DNA from: Aquimarina sediminis
Lineage (GTDB): Bacteria > Bacteroidota > Bacteroidia > Flavobacteriales > Flavobacteriaceae
Direction of reading: 5' to 3'
NCBI RefSeq assembly: GCF_002895435.1
Contig: NZ_POYJ01000002.1
Coordinates: 1 to 64,000 of the forward strand
Length of the DNA: 64,000 nucleotides
A program made the position numbers and the translations under genes. Shown piece by piece: positions 1-9,703 of this stretch. Each line of letters opens with the position of its first letter. Position 1 is the first letter of the stretch. A model generated the notes under the pieces. That model saw nothing but the letters and a program-made list of their open reading frames with translations, did no database searches and was not told where the DNA came from.

Positions 1-327
1 CAGTAATTTTATCTTTAGAAATCATAAGCAGAATAATTTTAGTGAGTTGAAAATCAATGCCTTAATTTACTAAATATTCTGCTTTTTCTATGATTTAAAA
101 CTCAATTTCTTACGTCGAATTCAGGTTATAGGAACTTACATGGCTGTATTGATCTCTCTATTATCATTTATAAATACTAAGAGTACATATATTAGTTTCT
201 TTGCTTTTTCCCTTACATTCTCAACTATAGCTTTTTTCTCATATTCAAGCTATAAATTGATAACCAATGTAAAATAAAAAACCCACAACATTTTACTGTT
301 ATGGGTTCTTCAGTGTTAATTTAATAT
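1..327. other. Left-edge intergenic stretch with a possible small membrane ORF
   Basis: No established gene is visible. A plus-strand frame is open from about 74 to 277. Its only ATG, at 140, gives 45 residues with two hydrophobic stretches, which looks like the tail of a small membrane protein; there is a stop just upstream at 71-73, so it is either a very small protein or a broken remnant. An inverted repeat (AAGCAGAATA near 28 with TATTCTGCTT near 75) could be the terminator of a gene lying left of the window. The right end holds the terminator of the RHS operon. Confidence 0.35.
276..308 (-). terminator. Rho-independent terminator of the RHS/DUF922 operon
   Basis: Read on the minus strand, AACCCATAAC pairs with GTTGTGGGTT around a short loop and is followed by a run of T. 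It sits about 20 bp past the DUF922 stop codon, at the end of the leftward operon. Confidence 0.7.
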
Positions 328-882
328 TTACTCGTTATCGGGTATATATTCATACTCCTTTAACTCCTCTAACTCTTTGGCAATCTTTTCTTGCCATTTT
401 TGCTGATTATCTTGTTTAACGACAACTTCAATATCATATAACTCATTCAATTCTCCGTTCGCTTTGAGGTTGTTATTAAACAAATCTTGATAACTTTTAA
501 AGTCTGTCACTCCCTTTTCATTAAGTTCACAAAATGCCTTTCTAATTTTTCTTGCATGAAGTTCATAAATATCAAAATGTATTTGTTCGTGTACTAAGGA
601 CAAGGAATCTTTAGTCGATGTCCAAGAATCGAACTTGAGAAAATGACATCCTATTTCAAATCTTGGAACTCCATTAGACCAATACGTCTTGATAGTTTTT
701 ATTCTACCGTGAACTTCTGCAAGGGCATTTATCTTATCTTCTACAGGATCACCCTTAAAATCATCCCAAGTTAGTTGTCTATCCTTTTGCCATAAAATCA
801 AACTATCATTTTCTATAACAACTTCTTGCGCAAAAGAACCACAAAAGACTAAAGATAGTATGACTATAAAAAATCGTATCAT
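328..882 (-). CDS. DUF922-like putative Zn-dependent protease, secreted
   Basis: A 184-residue protein with a signal peptide (about residues 1-18, cleaved near SFA-Q). The text after it (RQLTWDDFKG, residues 35-44) matches the usual opening of DUF922 proteins of Bacteroidota. The zinc-binding HExxH motif is present as HEQIH at residues 98-102, followed by FDIYELHARK. DUF922 is predicted to be a metalloprotease from this motif; the substrate is unknown. The C-terminus is charged and helical. Its ATG overlaps the TGA of the large RHS gene upstream by four bases (ATGA), so the two are translationally coupled. It may process or protect against the RHS protein, but that is inference from position only. 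Confidence 0.8.
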   Translation of the reverse strand: MIRFFIVILSLVFCGSFAQEVVIENDSLILWQKDRQLTWDDFKGDPVEDKINALAEVHGRIKTIKTYWSNGVPRFEIGCHFLKFDSWTSTKDSLSLVHEQIHFDIYELHARKIRKAFCELNEKGVTDFKSYQDLFNNNLKANGELNELYDIEVVVKQDNQQKWQEKIAKELEELKEYEYIPDNE

Positions 883-3800
883 TGTTTAGGATTAATAATT
901 CTAAAGTTTTGGGTATTTCTTCTGGTATTACCCTGTTTTCTTTTTTCAAAAATAACTTCTCCTTGTCTAGCTCTAACTCTATCAGGGCTAACCCCTCTAC
1001 GTACTAAAAATTCAACTATCTTTCGACCTCTTTTGCTAGACTGACTTCTTGCTCGTTGTTCAAAATTAGGGTCATTTCGTAAAGAGTTCACCCCTGTATA
1101 ATTTACATATACCTCTAATTTTACTTGTGGGTAATCTACCAAGGTCTTTATAATTGCATTTAAGGTACGTTTGGTCATAGCATCAATTGCAAGATCTGTG
1201 CCATCTCCTGTGAATTGAATATGCGTAGGCACATTTATTCTTGTTCTAAATTCTCTACCTTCAAATTGAGGGATAGCAGGTTGTCTAGGATTAGGTGTTT
1301 GTATATCAGGTAGCGATAATTGTGGTAACTCTAATGGCTGAGCTGCTATAGAAGCAGGATTAAAATTAAGATCATTCCCTGCTAAAATCGAGGTGTTCTT
1401 TGTTGGTAAGCCTAAAGGGTCAGGTCTATTTATCGTTCCTTTTTTCTTCTTTTCATTGTTTCTCCTATTCCCTGTGGCTCTTGAAAATTTCTTCTCCCGA
1501 GTACCATCAGGAAGTAGATTTTTTCCTCCGTATAGTAATCTGTTAATTGTTCTACACAACCATCCACATTTACCAAAACCAAAGTCGTCAACAAATTGTA
1601 TTGGGTTGTTATTAGCTAATTGATAAGGGGATTGATTATTTATAAAATCTGCCATAGGATCAACGACCATAAATCTACCAATTGCAGGGTCATAGTGTCT
1701 TGCTCCTAAATCAAAAGTATTCAGATTTAAACTTTGCTCAAACTCCTTACCATTAAAAGTGTACGGATGCTCTCTACCAGTTATAGTATTATTGTAACCC
1801 TTGTGTTCAAGTCCAAAAGGATAATAATTCTTTTCCTCTACGATTTCACTTTGGGCTATAGAACCATTCTTATCAGCATCTTTGTAAGATAATCTAATAT
1901 TACCAAGATGATCTTTGTATTGATAGATATACTTATACCCATCAGCTTCTTTTTCTACATAGCCTTCTGGATGGTTAAAGAACTCCAGATTACCATTTTT
2001 ATAGACATAATTACCAGCATACTCTGTTTCTATTAAAGAACCTCCCTCTGTTACGATCTTTTTAAGTTTCGCTCCAGTGGCATCGTAAATATAGGTAATA
2101 TTTCCGTTATGAGAAGTATTATTTATAGTTACTGTTTTAGGTAGATTTAAATGATTATAGGTAATCCCGGTAATCCCTTTGTTTTGATCTATAATTAAAT
2201 TTCCATTTTCATCATACGCATAATCATTACCTGTTGTGTTTCCATCAATAAATCCCTTGGTTTTATCTCCCGCATCGGTAACTTTTAGTAATTTATTTCC
2301 TACTTCGTTATGACTGTAGTTATAGGTAAGTAAATCAAAAGCAGAGCCTTTACGTTTTAGAGATGTAATATTACCATTTTTATCATAAGATACTCCTCCT
2401 AAGCTATTGGTATCTGTATTTATCGCATAGGTAATTCGGTTTAGAGCATCATACTGATATCCATAGGCTCTTTTTACATTGTCATTGGCGGTTTTCCAGA
2501 TTGTCTCAGAGATATTACCATTATATAAGACCGTTGCTCCCAAATTCTCGGTAGTGGTATTATAATTGATCTTAAAGGCAAATAAATCATTACCAAGATT
2601 ATTTACATCATTAATTTGTTTTAACCACCCTCTAATGTTATAGGTATAATCTACGGTTTGTAATCCTCCTCCTGTTTGTTTGGATTCTAATTGCCCAAGG
2701 GCATCATAGGTATTAGTTACAATACTTTCTTGGGTCTGATTATTAATCTTTTGGGTTTGGCTAAGTAACCTTCCGGCATGGTCATAGGTAAAAGTATCCA
2801 ATGTGATAATAGGAGAATTACTACCTTTAGTATGCGTTGTTTTTACTTGTATTGGTTTTCCTACAAAATCCAGTTCTGTTTCTACAACATCAATAGTGTT
2901 TAAATATTCATTTTTACTTACCACATAAATTGCTCTTCCTTTTTTATCATAGCCGGTAATGGTGGTGATCCAATCATTAGTGTCTAATACCCTAACTTTG
3001 GTACCGGTAATCAGCCCTTTGGTCTTTGCAGGGTCTGTGTTATCATAATTTATGATTTGTTGCCCAAAGCTTGTAACAGAGGGAAGATTAATCGATGCGT
3101 TATCAAAAGTATAATTATCATAATAATTGATGGTATGGATTTTATAAATGCTTCGACTATGGGGGTATCCTTGAATACTATAATATACTTTTGTACCTGC
3201 AATGGTAATCGGAGTTTCGGTTTTGGTTTCGTACTGAGGTAGCGTCGAAGAATTAGCCCTGTCTTGTATTACATTTCTAGTACTACCATTTAAAGCGGCT
3301 CCTGTATAAATAACTCTACCTAAAGCATCGTATCTGGTAAAAAGCCATTGATCCCAAAGTTTTCCTGAACCCTCCTTTCTTAGGATAGCATCTTGAGTAA
3401 GTATAGGTTGATCTAGTTTATTATATATGATATATTCCCAATCTTTACCTGGTATCTTTTTTTCAATCAGTCGGTTTTTAGAATCATATCTATATTGATA
3501 ACAAAGTTCTGATAATTCGGTAATAGAAACTCCATCACTAGTAGCTACCTTAGGTGGGATCACATAGGCAAGGTTCCCATAATCATCATATACATAATGT
3601 GTATCATGTGCTACCCCTTGGTTATAGGTTCTTTTAAGGATCACTCTACCGAGTTTGTCTTTATACTCTTTGGTGGTATGATCATCTATATAGGTTTGAT
3701 CGGGTTGCCAGTTCTCATCTTTGGTGATAGTTATGTATAATTCATTAGCTGGGTAATCAGTATTTCCTTTGTGCAATAAAGGTTTTTCAGGATCATTGTT

Positions 3801-5465
3801 TTCAAAGCTTACATAAAAGTAGTTAACTACTCCAGAGGTATTAGTTTCTTGATCAAATTTGATGGTATGATCAGTATCATTTAGTGGATTAACCGTCCAG
3901 GCTGCCCCAGGCGCTCCTTGTTTTTTTATTGTATTTAAAGGAGAAGATTCGAAAACTATTTCTGAATAAGGGTTACTGGTATTCTCATATTTTGGAGTAG
4001 TATAAAAAGATAAGGTTTCACTCTCAGCATTTGCATTAAAACTCCCGGGGGTATTCGCTATCGCATAAGGCAGATATTCCTTAGTTTTACGTCCATATTC
4101 ATCATATCCTACATGGATAACTATATCATTTTTTACAGGAGATTGATCTATTTCTATTTGTTGTATCGCCCTACCTAATCCATCAAAATAGGTTACTTGC
4201 TGAAGTGAAGTGCTATCTTCAATAAATAGCTCCACTGGAGTTGTACTTTCTTTTTGATAGATACGGGTATATATATAATTCAAGTCGGTATTACACTGAT
4301 TTATCTCAGATGTGACATCCGGGCATTGATCTGTATTATCACTTACATATCCTATTGGCTGGTTACAATCTAGTTTGGTATCATTAGGATCTCCCAATCC
4401 ATCATTATCGGTATCCGCGTACCAGGTCAACTTTGGTGTAACATTTACTTTCACTAATGTGGTATATCTGATTTCTCCACAAGAATTTACTCCTCTCCTA
4501 TACCACCTTGAGCTTGTAAGGCCACTAGGAGGGTTGTAATTTATAGCATTAGCCCCACTAATATTTTCCCAATGAGTATTACCATTATTAGAGTATTGCC
4601 ATTGATAAGTATAGTTTCCATTACCTCCAGAAGGGGCTGAATTATTTGTTAAAACGCTAGGATCTTCACCTACACAAATATCTTGAGAGCCTTTAATGCT
4701 TCCTGGAGATACAACAGGATAAACATTTACTTTTACACTTCCTGTATATGAAGTATAACTACATGAAGTTACTTTTCTACGATACCATCTTGAAGTAGTA
4801 AGCCCACCGGGAGGGTTATAGTTTGCGGAGGTAGCGCCACTAATATTAGCCCAATTGCTACTACCATTGTTAGAATATTGCCATTGGTATGCATAATTAC
4901 CATCTCCACCAGACGCAACAACACTATTGCTTAAAGTGCTAGGATCCCCATTGTAACAAACATTTTGTGAGCCGGTGATACTTCCGGGAGAGACAGAAGT
5001 ATTAATAGTTACAATCACTGTATTCGAATATAAGGCTTGACCCATATACATAAACCGTCTACGATAAAAAGTAGTACTAGTAAGTACAGGAGGATTGTAG
5101 GAAGCTGCTGTTTGCTGAGGTATATCAATCCAGGCGCTAGTGCCGTAAGAATACTGCCATTGGTAACCCGCCCCACTAGAGCCAGTAGCATTAGAAATAC
5201 TGCTAATCCTTTTAGGAACCTGTCCCGAACATGTTGGTCCACCACCAGTAATTGTTCCACCGGTAGGAGGAAAAACAGTAAGAAAATCAGCAATTTTCTC
5301 ATCATTAGGTGTTCTATTGGTAGCATCAAATACTTCATTTACATATGTAGTATATATTGTTTCCTTGTCATTGGAAACAAAAGGAGCTAGTGATGGCGTT
5401 GCATCTATAACAGAGGAATGCAAAAAATAGATTCCTAATAGTAATATCTTTATATATGTTTTCAT
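879..5465 (-). CDS. Secreted RHS-repeat protein (DUF6443, RHS core) with OmpA-like C-terminus
   Basis: A 1528-residue protein. In order: signal peptide (about 1-23); three Ig-like modules, each with a YQWQYS motif and a WYRR-type strand; a thrombospondin-3-like Asp-rich stretch (YADTDNDGLGDPND); a DUF6443 domain (begins near YIYTRIYQKES); many YD-type RHS repeats; and the RHS-associated core ending GARHYDPAIGRF...DP near residues 1255-1297. After the core, where RHS proteins usually carry a variable toxin, there is a Pro/Lys-rich linker and then about 118 residues (1410-1528) resembling an OmpA/Pal peptidoglycan-binding domain (KLEVYVNYTG, SKRGRKIVEFLVRRGVSPDR). It lies 8 bp downstream of the other RHS gene and overlaps the DUF922 gene. 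It is probably surface or secreted; no toxin motif was recognised. Confidence 0.85.
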   Translation of the reverse strand: MKTYIKILLLGIYFLHSSVIDATPSLAPFVSNDKETIYTTYVNEVFDATNRTPNDEKIADFLTVFPPTGGTITGGGPTCSGQVPKRISSISNATGSSGAGYQWQYSYGTSAWIDIPQQTAASYNPPVLTSTTFYRRRFMYMGQALYSNTVIVTINTSVSPGSITGSQNVCYNGDPSTLSNSVVASGGDGNYAYQWQYSNNGSSNWANISGATSANYNPPGGLTTSRWYRRKVTSCSYTSYTGSVKVNVYPVVSPGSIKGSQDICVGEDPSVLTNNSAPSGGNGNYTYQWQYSNNGNTHWENISGANAINYNPPSGLTSSRWYRRGVNSCGEIRYTTLVKVNVTPKLTWYADTDNDGLGDPNDTKLDCNQPIGYVSDNTDQCPDVTSEINQCNTDLNYIYTRIYQKESTTPVELFIEDSTSLQQVTYFDGLGRAIQQIEIDQSPVKNDIVIHVGYDEYGRKTKEYLPYAIANTPGSFNANAESETLSFYTTPKYENTSNPYSEIVFESSPLNTIKKQGAPGAAWTVNPLNDTDHTIKFDQETNTSGVVNYFYVSFENNDPEKPLLHKGNTDYPANELYITITKDENWQPDQTYIDDHTTKEYKDKLGRVILKRTYNQGVAHDTHYVYDDYGNLAYVIPPKVATSDGVSITELSELCYQYRYDSKNRLIEKKIPGKDWEYIIYNKLDQPILTQDAILRKEGSGKLWDQWLFTRYDALGRVIYTGAALNGSTRNVIQDRANSSTLPQYETKTETPITIAGTKVYYSIQGYPHSRSIYKIHTINYYDNYTFDNASINLPSVTSFGQQIINYDNTDPAKTKGLITGTKVRVLDTNDWITTITGYDKKGRAIYVVSKNEYLNTIDVVETELDFVGKPIQVKTTHTKGSNSPIITLDTFTYDHAGRLLSQTQKINNQTQESIVTNTYDALGQLESKQTGGGLQTVDYTYNIRGWLKQINDVNNLGNDLFAFKINYNTTTENLGATVLYNGNISETIWKTANDNVKRAYGYQYDALNRITYAINTDTNSLGGVSYDKNGNITSLKRKGSAFDLLTYNYSHNEVGNKLLKVTDAGDKTKGFIDGNTTGNDYAYDENGNLIIDQNKGITGITYNHLNLPKTVTINNTSHNGNITYIYDATGAKLKKIVTEGGSLIETEYAGNYVYKNGNLEFFNHPEGYVEKEADGYKYIYQYKDHLGNIRLSYKDADKNGSIAQSEIVEEKNYYPFGLEHKGYNNTITGREHPYTFNGKEFEQSLNLNTFDLGARHYDPAIGRFMVVDPMADFINNQSPYQLANNNPIQFVDDFGFGKCGWLCRTINRLLYGGKNLLPDGTREKKFSRATGNRRNNEKKKKGTINRPDPLGLPTKNTSILAGNDLNFNPASIAAQPLELPQLSLPDIQTPNPRQPAIPQFEGREFRTRINVPTHIQFTGDGTDLAIDAMTKRTLNAIIKTLVDYPQVKLEVYVNYTGVNSLRNDPNFEQRARSQSSKRGRKIVEFLVRRGVSPDRVRARQGEVIFEKRKQGNTRRNTQNFRIINPKQ

Positions 5466-5473
5466 AATGTAAT

Positions 5474-8400
5474 CTATTTTTTATAATGATATTTATTTTC
5501 TGATACCAGATTACCATCGGCATCTTTTACAGATTCCAGACGATTAGAACTATCATACTCATAGTACATCGTATATCCTTTGGGATCAGTCATACTGGTT
5601 ACTCCCACTAATGGGTCATAGGTATAGGTAGCTACCTGAGCATTGGGTAGGCTATCTCTAAGGTTTTGCAAGGCTACTCTCAGGATTTGTTCTTTGCAGT
5701 TCACCGATCTGCAATTATCGGTATCAGCATCAGATTTTGTTTGTAGATCTGCAACATAAGTAGATACCTCTGCATAGGTTGCATTTTGGATCTTAGCGAT
5801 AGGGTGTTGCTGCTGATATCCCCAGATATATACAATATGTGCTCCGTCTGCTTTTGAAATCTCTATAGGATTACCCTTAGTATCATAATTATAATATAGA
5901 ATACGATCGGTTAGAGGGTTTGCAGTGGTAATAGCCCCCTTGGCTACTTGTATGCTTTTAGGGAAATAAGAATTAGCAACTGTTCCTTGTTTAAAAAGTG
6001 TACGCTGCGTAGATAGCAAAGTGCTACCTTTATACGCCTCGGTTTGTACAGGAGTTGCTATCCTATATTGCTGTTCTAATTGCGCATAGGTGTTTTTATC
6101 ATCTATACTTAGATCAGCAAGGCTATTACGAGAATTAGGGTAAAATGTTTTGGTAGACATTACATCACCAAAACTGTTTTTTACAGTACTTTCAGTCAGG
6201 AAATGATTAGGATGATTATAGTTAAAGGTTTTTTCTGATACGACAGGGTTTTGCCCATTGGTATCATATGTTGTTTCTTTGGTTGTGGTTAAGAGTTTTT
6301 TACCTAAAGAAATATACCCTCTATTGTACATAAAAGTAGCATTGTAGTTATTACAAGGGAGGTCAATATCAAACATTTGTGTTTGTGTAGCCCAAGGTTG
6401 TACAGCGTAGATGTAATTTTTAAGTAAAGTGGTTTCGTTTCTCTCACTATATAAGTGCTCTATATCTCTAACCTTGGTGTAGGTATCATTTGCATTTCTT
6501 TTATAATATTTTTGCCTTTTTAAACTACCACTAGCCCAACTCTTAGTATAATAATTACTAAAATTACCATATCCCAAGGTTCTTATCGTATACAGCACAG
6601 ACGATTCTGCATGAGGAACCTGTAATCCGGCACATGTACCTCCATAATATCCAGGATGAATAAACATCTTAAACTGAGAACCGGTACCAGCTCCGTTTCC
6701 AATAATACGATCAGAAGGAGTAAGCTCGTATTCATAAACTATTTTACCATTATCTTTTCCGGAGTGGTCATAGTTATATTCTGTAACCGTTTTATATTCT
6801 ACAGCAGGGCCACCATTAATATTAAGAGCGTAAGAAGGAGTAGAGGAAACTGTATTCAGGAACCCTCCTGTCCATTGTAATGTTTGATAATCCTGATGGT
6901 TAATCGGGATTAGTTGTTTAGGGTTGCCGTATTCGAATTCTTTTTTTGTAGAAAATCCAGAACGTATGCCATCATAGCTTGTAATAGATTTGATCCTGAG
7001 TCCCCCCACTAGTCTTTCGACGACCTCAGAGCTATATCCTGTTAACTCTTGCCAGGTTACAGAAGCTGTAATAAAAGGACAACCGGCTGCTCCATTGGTT
7101 CCCACGCCATTCTCCCAGGCTTCGAGTGTATAGTTTTGGTTTTGACTTAATGTAATATCTTCATTATATGTTGTAGAAGGATATGGTAATGCATCGGTAT
7201 GGGTTCTCCCATATCGTTTCCCTTTAAAACTAACATAGGATTCATACCCACCATTGCCTCCCAAAGCATCTGAGAAGGACACATTTATTTTTGCATTCAA
7301 AGGTACACCTGCCGGGCTAAAGGATACGGTTTGTTTTCCTGTCGCAGAGCACCAACTTTGCCCACTTCCCTGAGAGGATACACTTTTTCTGAACCCTTCA
7401 TATATCGGAGACGAAACAGACTCATAATACTTGTTTGCCTCATACTCAAACACTGTATATCCACCAGTTGGGTAATGGATTTTTGTCAAAATCCCGGCTT
7501 TCATCTTGTTTTCATCTGCATTTCTGTTTCCGGTACCTACTGTGGCACTATATGAACCTACTCCATGCTCCCACAACCAATCTCCCGTATGATCCAAAAG
7601 ATAGAAGGTAGCATTTCGCTGGTGAATATACCCTCCGGTATTCGCATTGGCATATCCCCAAAAATCTTGCTTTTTAGAATTTCTGGGAGGTAACTGCTGG
7701 CTGTTGTACTCAAAACGATATATTTCTGGTTGATTCATATGTGCATTGACAGTAACTTTATCCAGCATTAACCTACCATTGTAACTATAGGTAAATGATA
7801 TTTGCTTTACCAAAGTATCTATACTGTTACTACTAGAATATACTTTTATAGTATTTAGTTTGGGAGAATCACTATCTGTTCTATCCAGGCTATACTCGAA
7901 TAGCACATACCCATTATTGAAGTTAATTCTTCTTAATGTTTTTTCATACGAAGTATATGCTTTTGTACGAATCTCTGATGGTGGAGGAAGAGTGGTAACA
8001 GGAGTTCCTGAGCTAACACTTACTTGCTCTCCTATAATCTCAACATCTTTTTCGAATGTATGTTCATCATATAGGAAAGTAACATTATCAACCTTGTTGG
8101 ATGATGTGATTTGAGTAAGAAAAGAAGCTGTTCTATATTCTCTATATCGTATGGGTAATTGATGATCCTGCCACTTATTCACTCTTTCGTGCGCTCCAAA
8201 ATGAAGGTGTAATCCATTTTCTAACAGTGCCTCAAATGTATAGTTACCTGATCCGCTTGCGATAATTTTTACAGGTTTATAATCTTTAAACACAAACTTG
8301 GATTGCTGTTGGTTGTAAAAAAAGTTTCCTGATACTCCAGAATAGTTAAACAGATATTCATCTTGCTCATCATCGGCATGCCCTTTGGCTACATCTAGCA

Positions 8401-8779
8401 TATAGTTATAATTGGTAAGGTTAAAATCAAAACTCCCCAAGTCGGGGATATCGGCAGTTCCCGGTTGTCCTTTTACATTTCTTACTATAGCACCTCCTGC
8501 ATTAAGGGTCCATCCCAGACCAACCCAAGAGGCTTCTTCATTTACTCTAATTCCAGAGCTACCATTGTAACTAAGACTAATAGGGATTTCTATATCCCCT
8601 TGCTTAATGGTATAAAGAGGAACAGATATATTGGTAGTCCCCAAATTAGTATTTACAGGAAAGACTCCAAATTTACCTAAGCTTGCTGCTGTAGGTGATA
8701 CAGGACTATAATTGTTAAGCTCCTGCCCAAAACTTATTCCTGCCAAGAGCAGAAAAAGATATATAACATGTTTTTTCAT
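5474..8779 (-). CDS. Secreted RHS/YD-repeat protein without RHS core
   Basis: A 1101-residue protein with a signal peptide (MKKHVIYLFLLLAGISFGQ). The first 100 residues (VNTNLGTTNISVPLYTIKQG; VGLGWTLNAGGAI) are the typical N-terminus of Bacteroidota RHS-family proteins. The middle is rich in Tyr and Gly, and YD repeats appear near the end (YTYDPLVGVTSMTDPKGYTM). It stops without the conserved RHS core, so it looks like the front half of a two-piece RHS shell, the second piece being the gene 8 bp downstream. In TcB/TcC-type systems the two parts form one cocoon; whether that holds here is inference. It is the first gene of the leftward operon. Confidence 0.85.
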   Translation of the reverse strand: MKKHVIYLFLLLAGISFGQELNNYSPVSPTAASLGKFGVFPVNTNLGTTNISVPLYTIKQGDIEIPISLSYNGSSGIRVNEEASWVGLGWTLNAGGAIVRNVKGQPGTADIPDLGSFDFNLTNYNYMLDVAKGHADDEQDEYLFNYSGVSGNFFYNQQQSKFVFKDYKPVKIIASGSGNYTFEALLENGLHLHFGAHERVNKWQDHQLPIRYREYRTASFLTQITSSNKVDNVTFLYDEHTFEKDVEIIGEQVSVSSGTPVTTLPPPSEIRTKAYTSYEKTLRRINFNNGYVLFEYSLDRTDSDSPKLNTIKVYSSSNSIDTLVKQISFTYSYNGRLMLDKVTVNAHMNQPEIYRFEYNSQQLPPRNSKKQDFWGYANANTGGYIHQRNATFYLLDHTGDWLWEHGVGSYSATVGTGNRNADENKMKAGILTKIHYPTGGYTVFEYEANKYYESVSSPIYEGFRKSVSSQGSGQSWCSATGKQTVSFSPAGVPLNAKINVSFSDALGGNGGYESYVSFKGKRYGRTHTDALPYPSTTYNEDITLSQNQNYTLEAWENGVGTNGAAGCPFITASVTWQELTGYSSEVVERLVGGLRIKSITSYDGIRSGFSTKKEFEYGNPKQLIPINHQDYQTLQWTGGFLNTVSSTPSYALNINGGPAVEYKTVTEYNYDHSGKDNGKIVYEYELTPSDRIIGNGAGTGSQFKMFIHPGYYGGTCAGLQVPHAESSVLYTIRTLGYGNFSNYYTKSWASGSLKRQKYYKRNANDTYTKVRDIEHLYSERNETTLLKNYIYAVQPWATQTQMFDIDLPCNNYNATFMYNRGYISLGKKLLTTTKETTYDTNGQNPVVSEKTFNYNHPNHFLTESTVKNSFGDVMSTKTFYPNSRNSLADLSIDDKNTYAQLEQQYRIATPVQTEAYKGSTLLSTQRTLFKQGTVANSYFPKSIQVAKGAITTANPLTDRILYYNYDTKGNPIEISKADGAHIVYIWGYQQQHPIAKIQNATYAEVSTYVADLQTKSDADTDNCRSVNCKEQILRVALQNLRDSLPNAQVATYTYDPLVGVTSMTDPKGYTMYYEYDSSNRLESVKDADGNLVSENKYHYKK

Positions 8780-9058
8780 AAAAAGTAATTATAAAATATG
8801 TGACTGATTTGTTTTCATTGTAGTATGATACATTGTTTTCCTGATGCAATAATAAGGGTAGCCAGTTTCATTTTTCGGCATTGAGATTTTTTTTTGTTTT
8901 TTTTTGATTCCCGAAGTTGGGTGTCGAGTGGTCGGTGTTTGATGACAGAAGTTGTCTATCCCCAAATACTATTTATCGTTTTTCATTTAGTTTTTGTTAT
9001 TAAAAATGAAGCAGAAGGTGTTCTGCTCCATTTTTACATTATTTTGTGGTCATTGGTG

Positions 9059-9703
9059 TCAATTTCCTACAATCACTCTTGCCGCCAAGTAACCGTTATA
9101 AAAAGTAGGGTCGGTTCGTTTGAAACGCTTTATTACTTTATCTAACTTGTTGGTAAGCAAGGTGGTGGTTTGATCAAAAAGATCTGACAGGTTGGTAGTA
9201 GCCTGTTTTTGAGCAATACGGTATTGTCGTGGTTCCCCGTTGAGAACCAAAAAACTATCAAAACTGGTTTTAAGATCGGTAACCTGATCCTCTGTCACTC
9301 CATAATCTCCAAGAGGAGCTACATTTTGATCCAATAGTTCGATGGTTTCGGTCATTACTGTTACAAAATCCTGATTGCGCAATTTATAAAGGTCGGTAAA
9401 TGATTTTGCAGCTTTTTGCTCCAATACAGCATTACCTTCTACAGCAGCGTAGGCTTCTAGCGCATCGTTAAGGATATCTCCTTTTTCTGAGACAAAACGC
9501 TTTTGAGTGGTTTTATTATGACCCAAATACACTCTTGAAGCTTCTTGACTATCCTTGTTTTCATTTATCTGTATTAGTAACTCATCAAATTCATTTTTAA
9601 AATTTACTAATATTGGCACACTGTTCCAGATATTGGTATGGGTGTCCATAAACGTTTGTACTGCCTGATACATTTCTAATCGATTGATCTGTCTTTGATC
9701 CAT
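9059..9703 (-). CDS. Helical protein of unknown function
   Basis: A 214-residue protein without signal peptide or membrane segment. It is mostly predicted amphipathic helix (MDQRQINRLEMYQAVQTF, FDQTTTLLTNKLDKVIKRFK) with no Cys. The C-terminus, FYNGYLAARVIVGN, resembles the end of uncharacterised four-helix proteins of Bacteroidota, but I do not recognise a named family. The ATG at 9703 is followed by good coding sequence. It stands alone: about 280 bp separate it from the RHS operon, and the 21-bp repeat array lies 170 bp upstream of its start. Confidence 0.7.
   Translation of the reverse strand: MDQRQINRLEMYQAVQTFMDTHTNIWNSVPILVNFKNEFDELLIQINENKDSQEASRVYLGHNKTTQKRFVSEKGDILNDALEAYAAVEGNAVLEQKAAKSFTDLYKLRNQDFVTVMTETIELLDQNVAPLGDYGVTEDQVTDLKTSFDSFLVLNGEPRQYRIAQKQATTNLSDLFDQTTTLLTNKLDKVIKRFKRTDPTFYNGYLAARVIVGN

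Noticed and set aside
879-5465. RHS protein as a polymorphic toxin with DUF922 as immunity protein
   Set aside because: The C-terminal part looks like OmpA/Pal and not like a nuclease, deaminase or other toxin, and the small gene has a protease motif and a signal peptide.
8894-9145. Plus-strand frame of 83 codons between the RHS operon and the helical protein
   Set aside because: Phe/Val-rich product without good start signals, overlapping the 3' end of the helical protein gene on the other strand.
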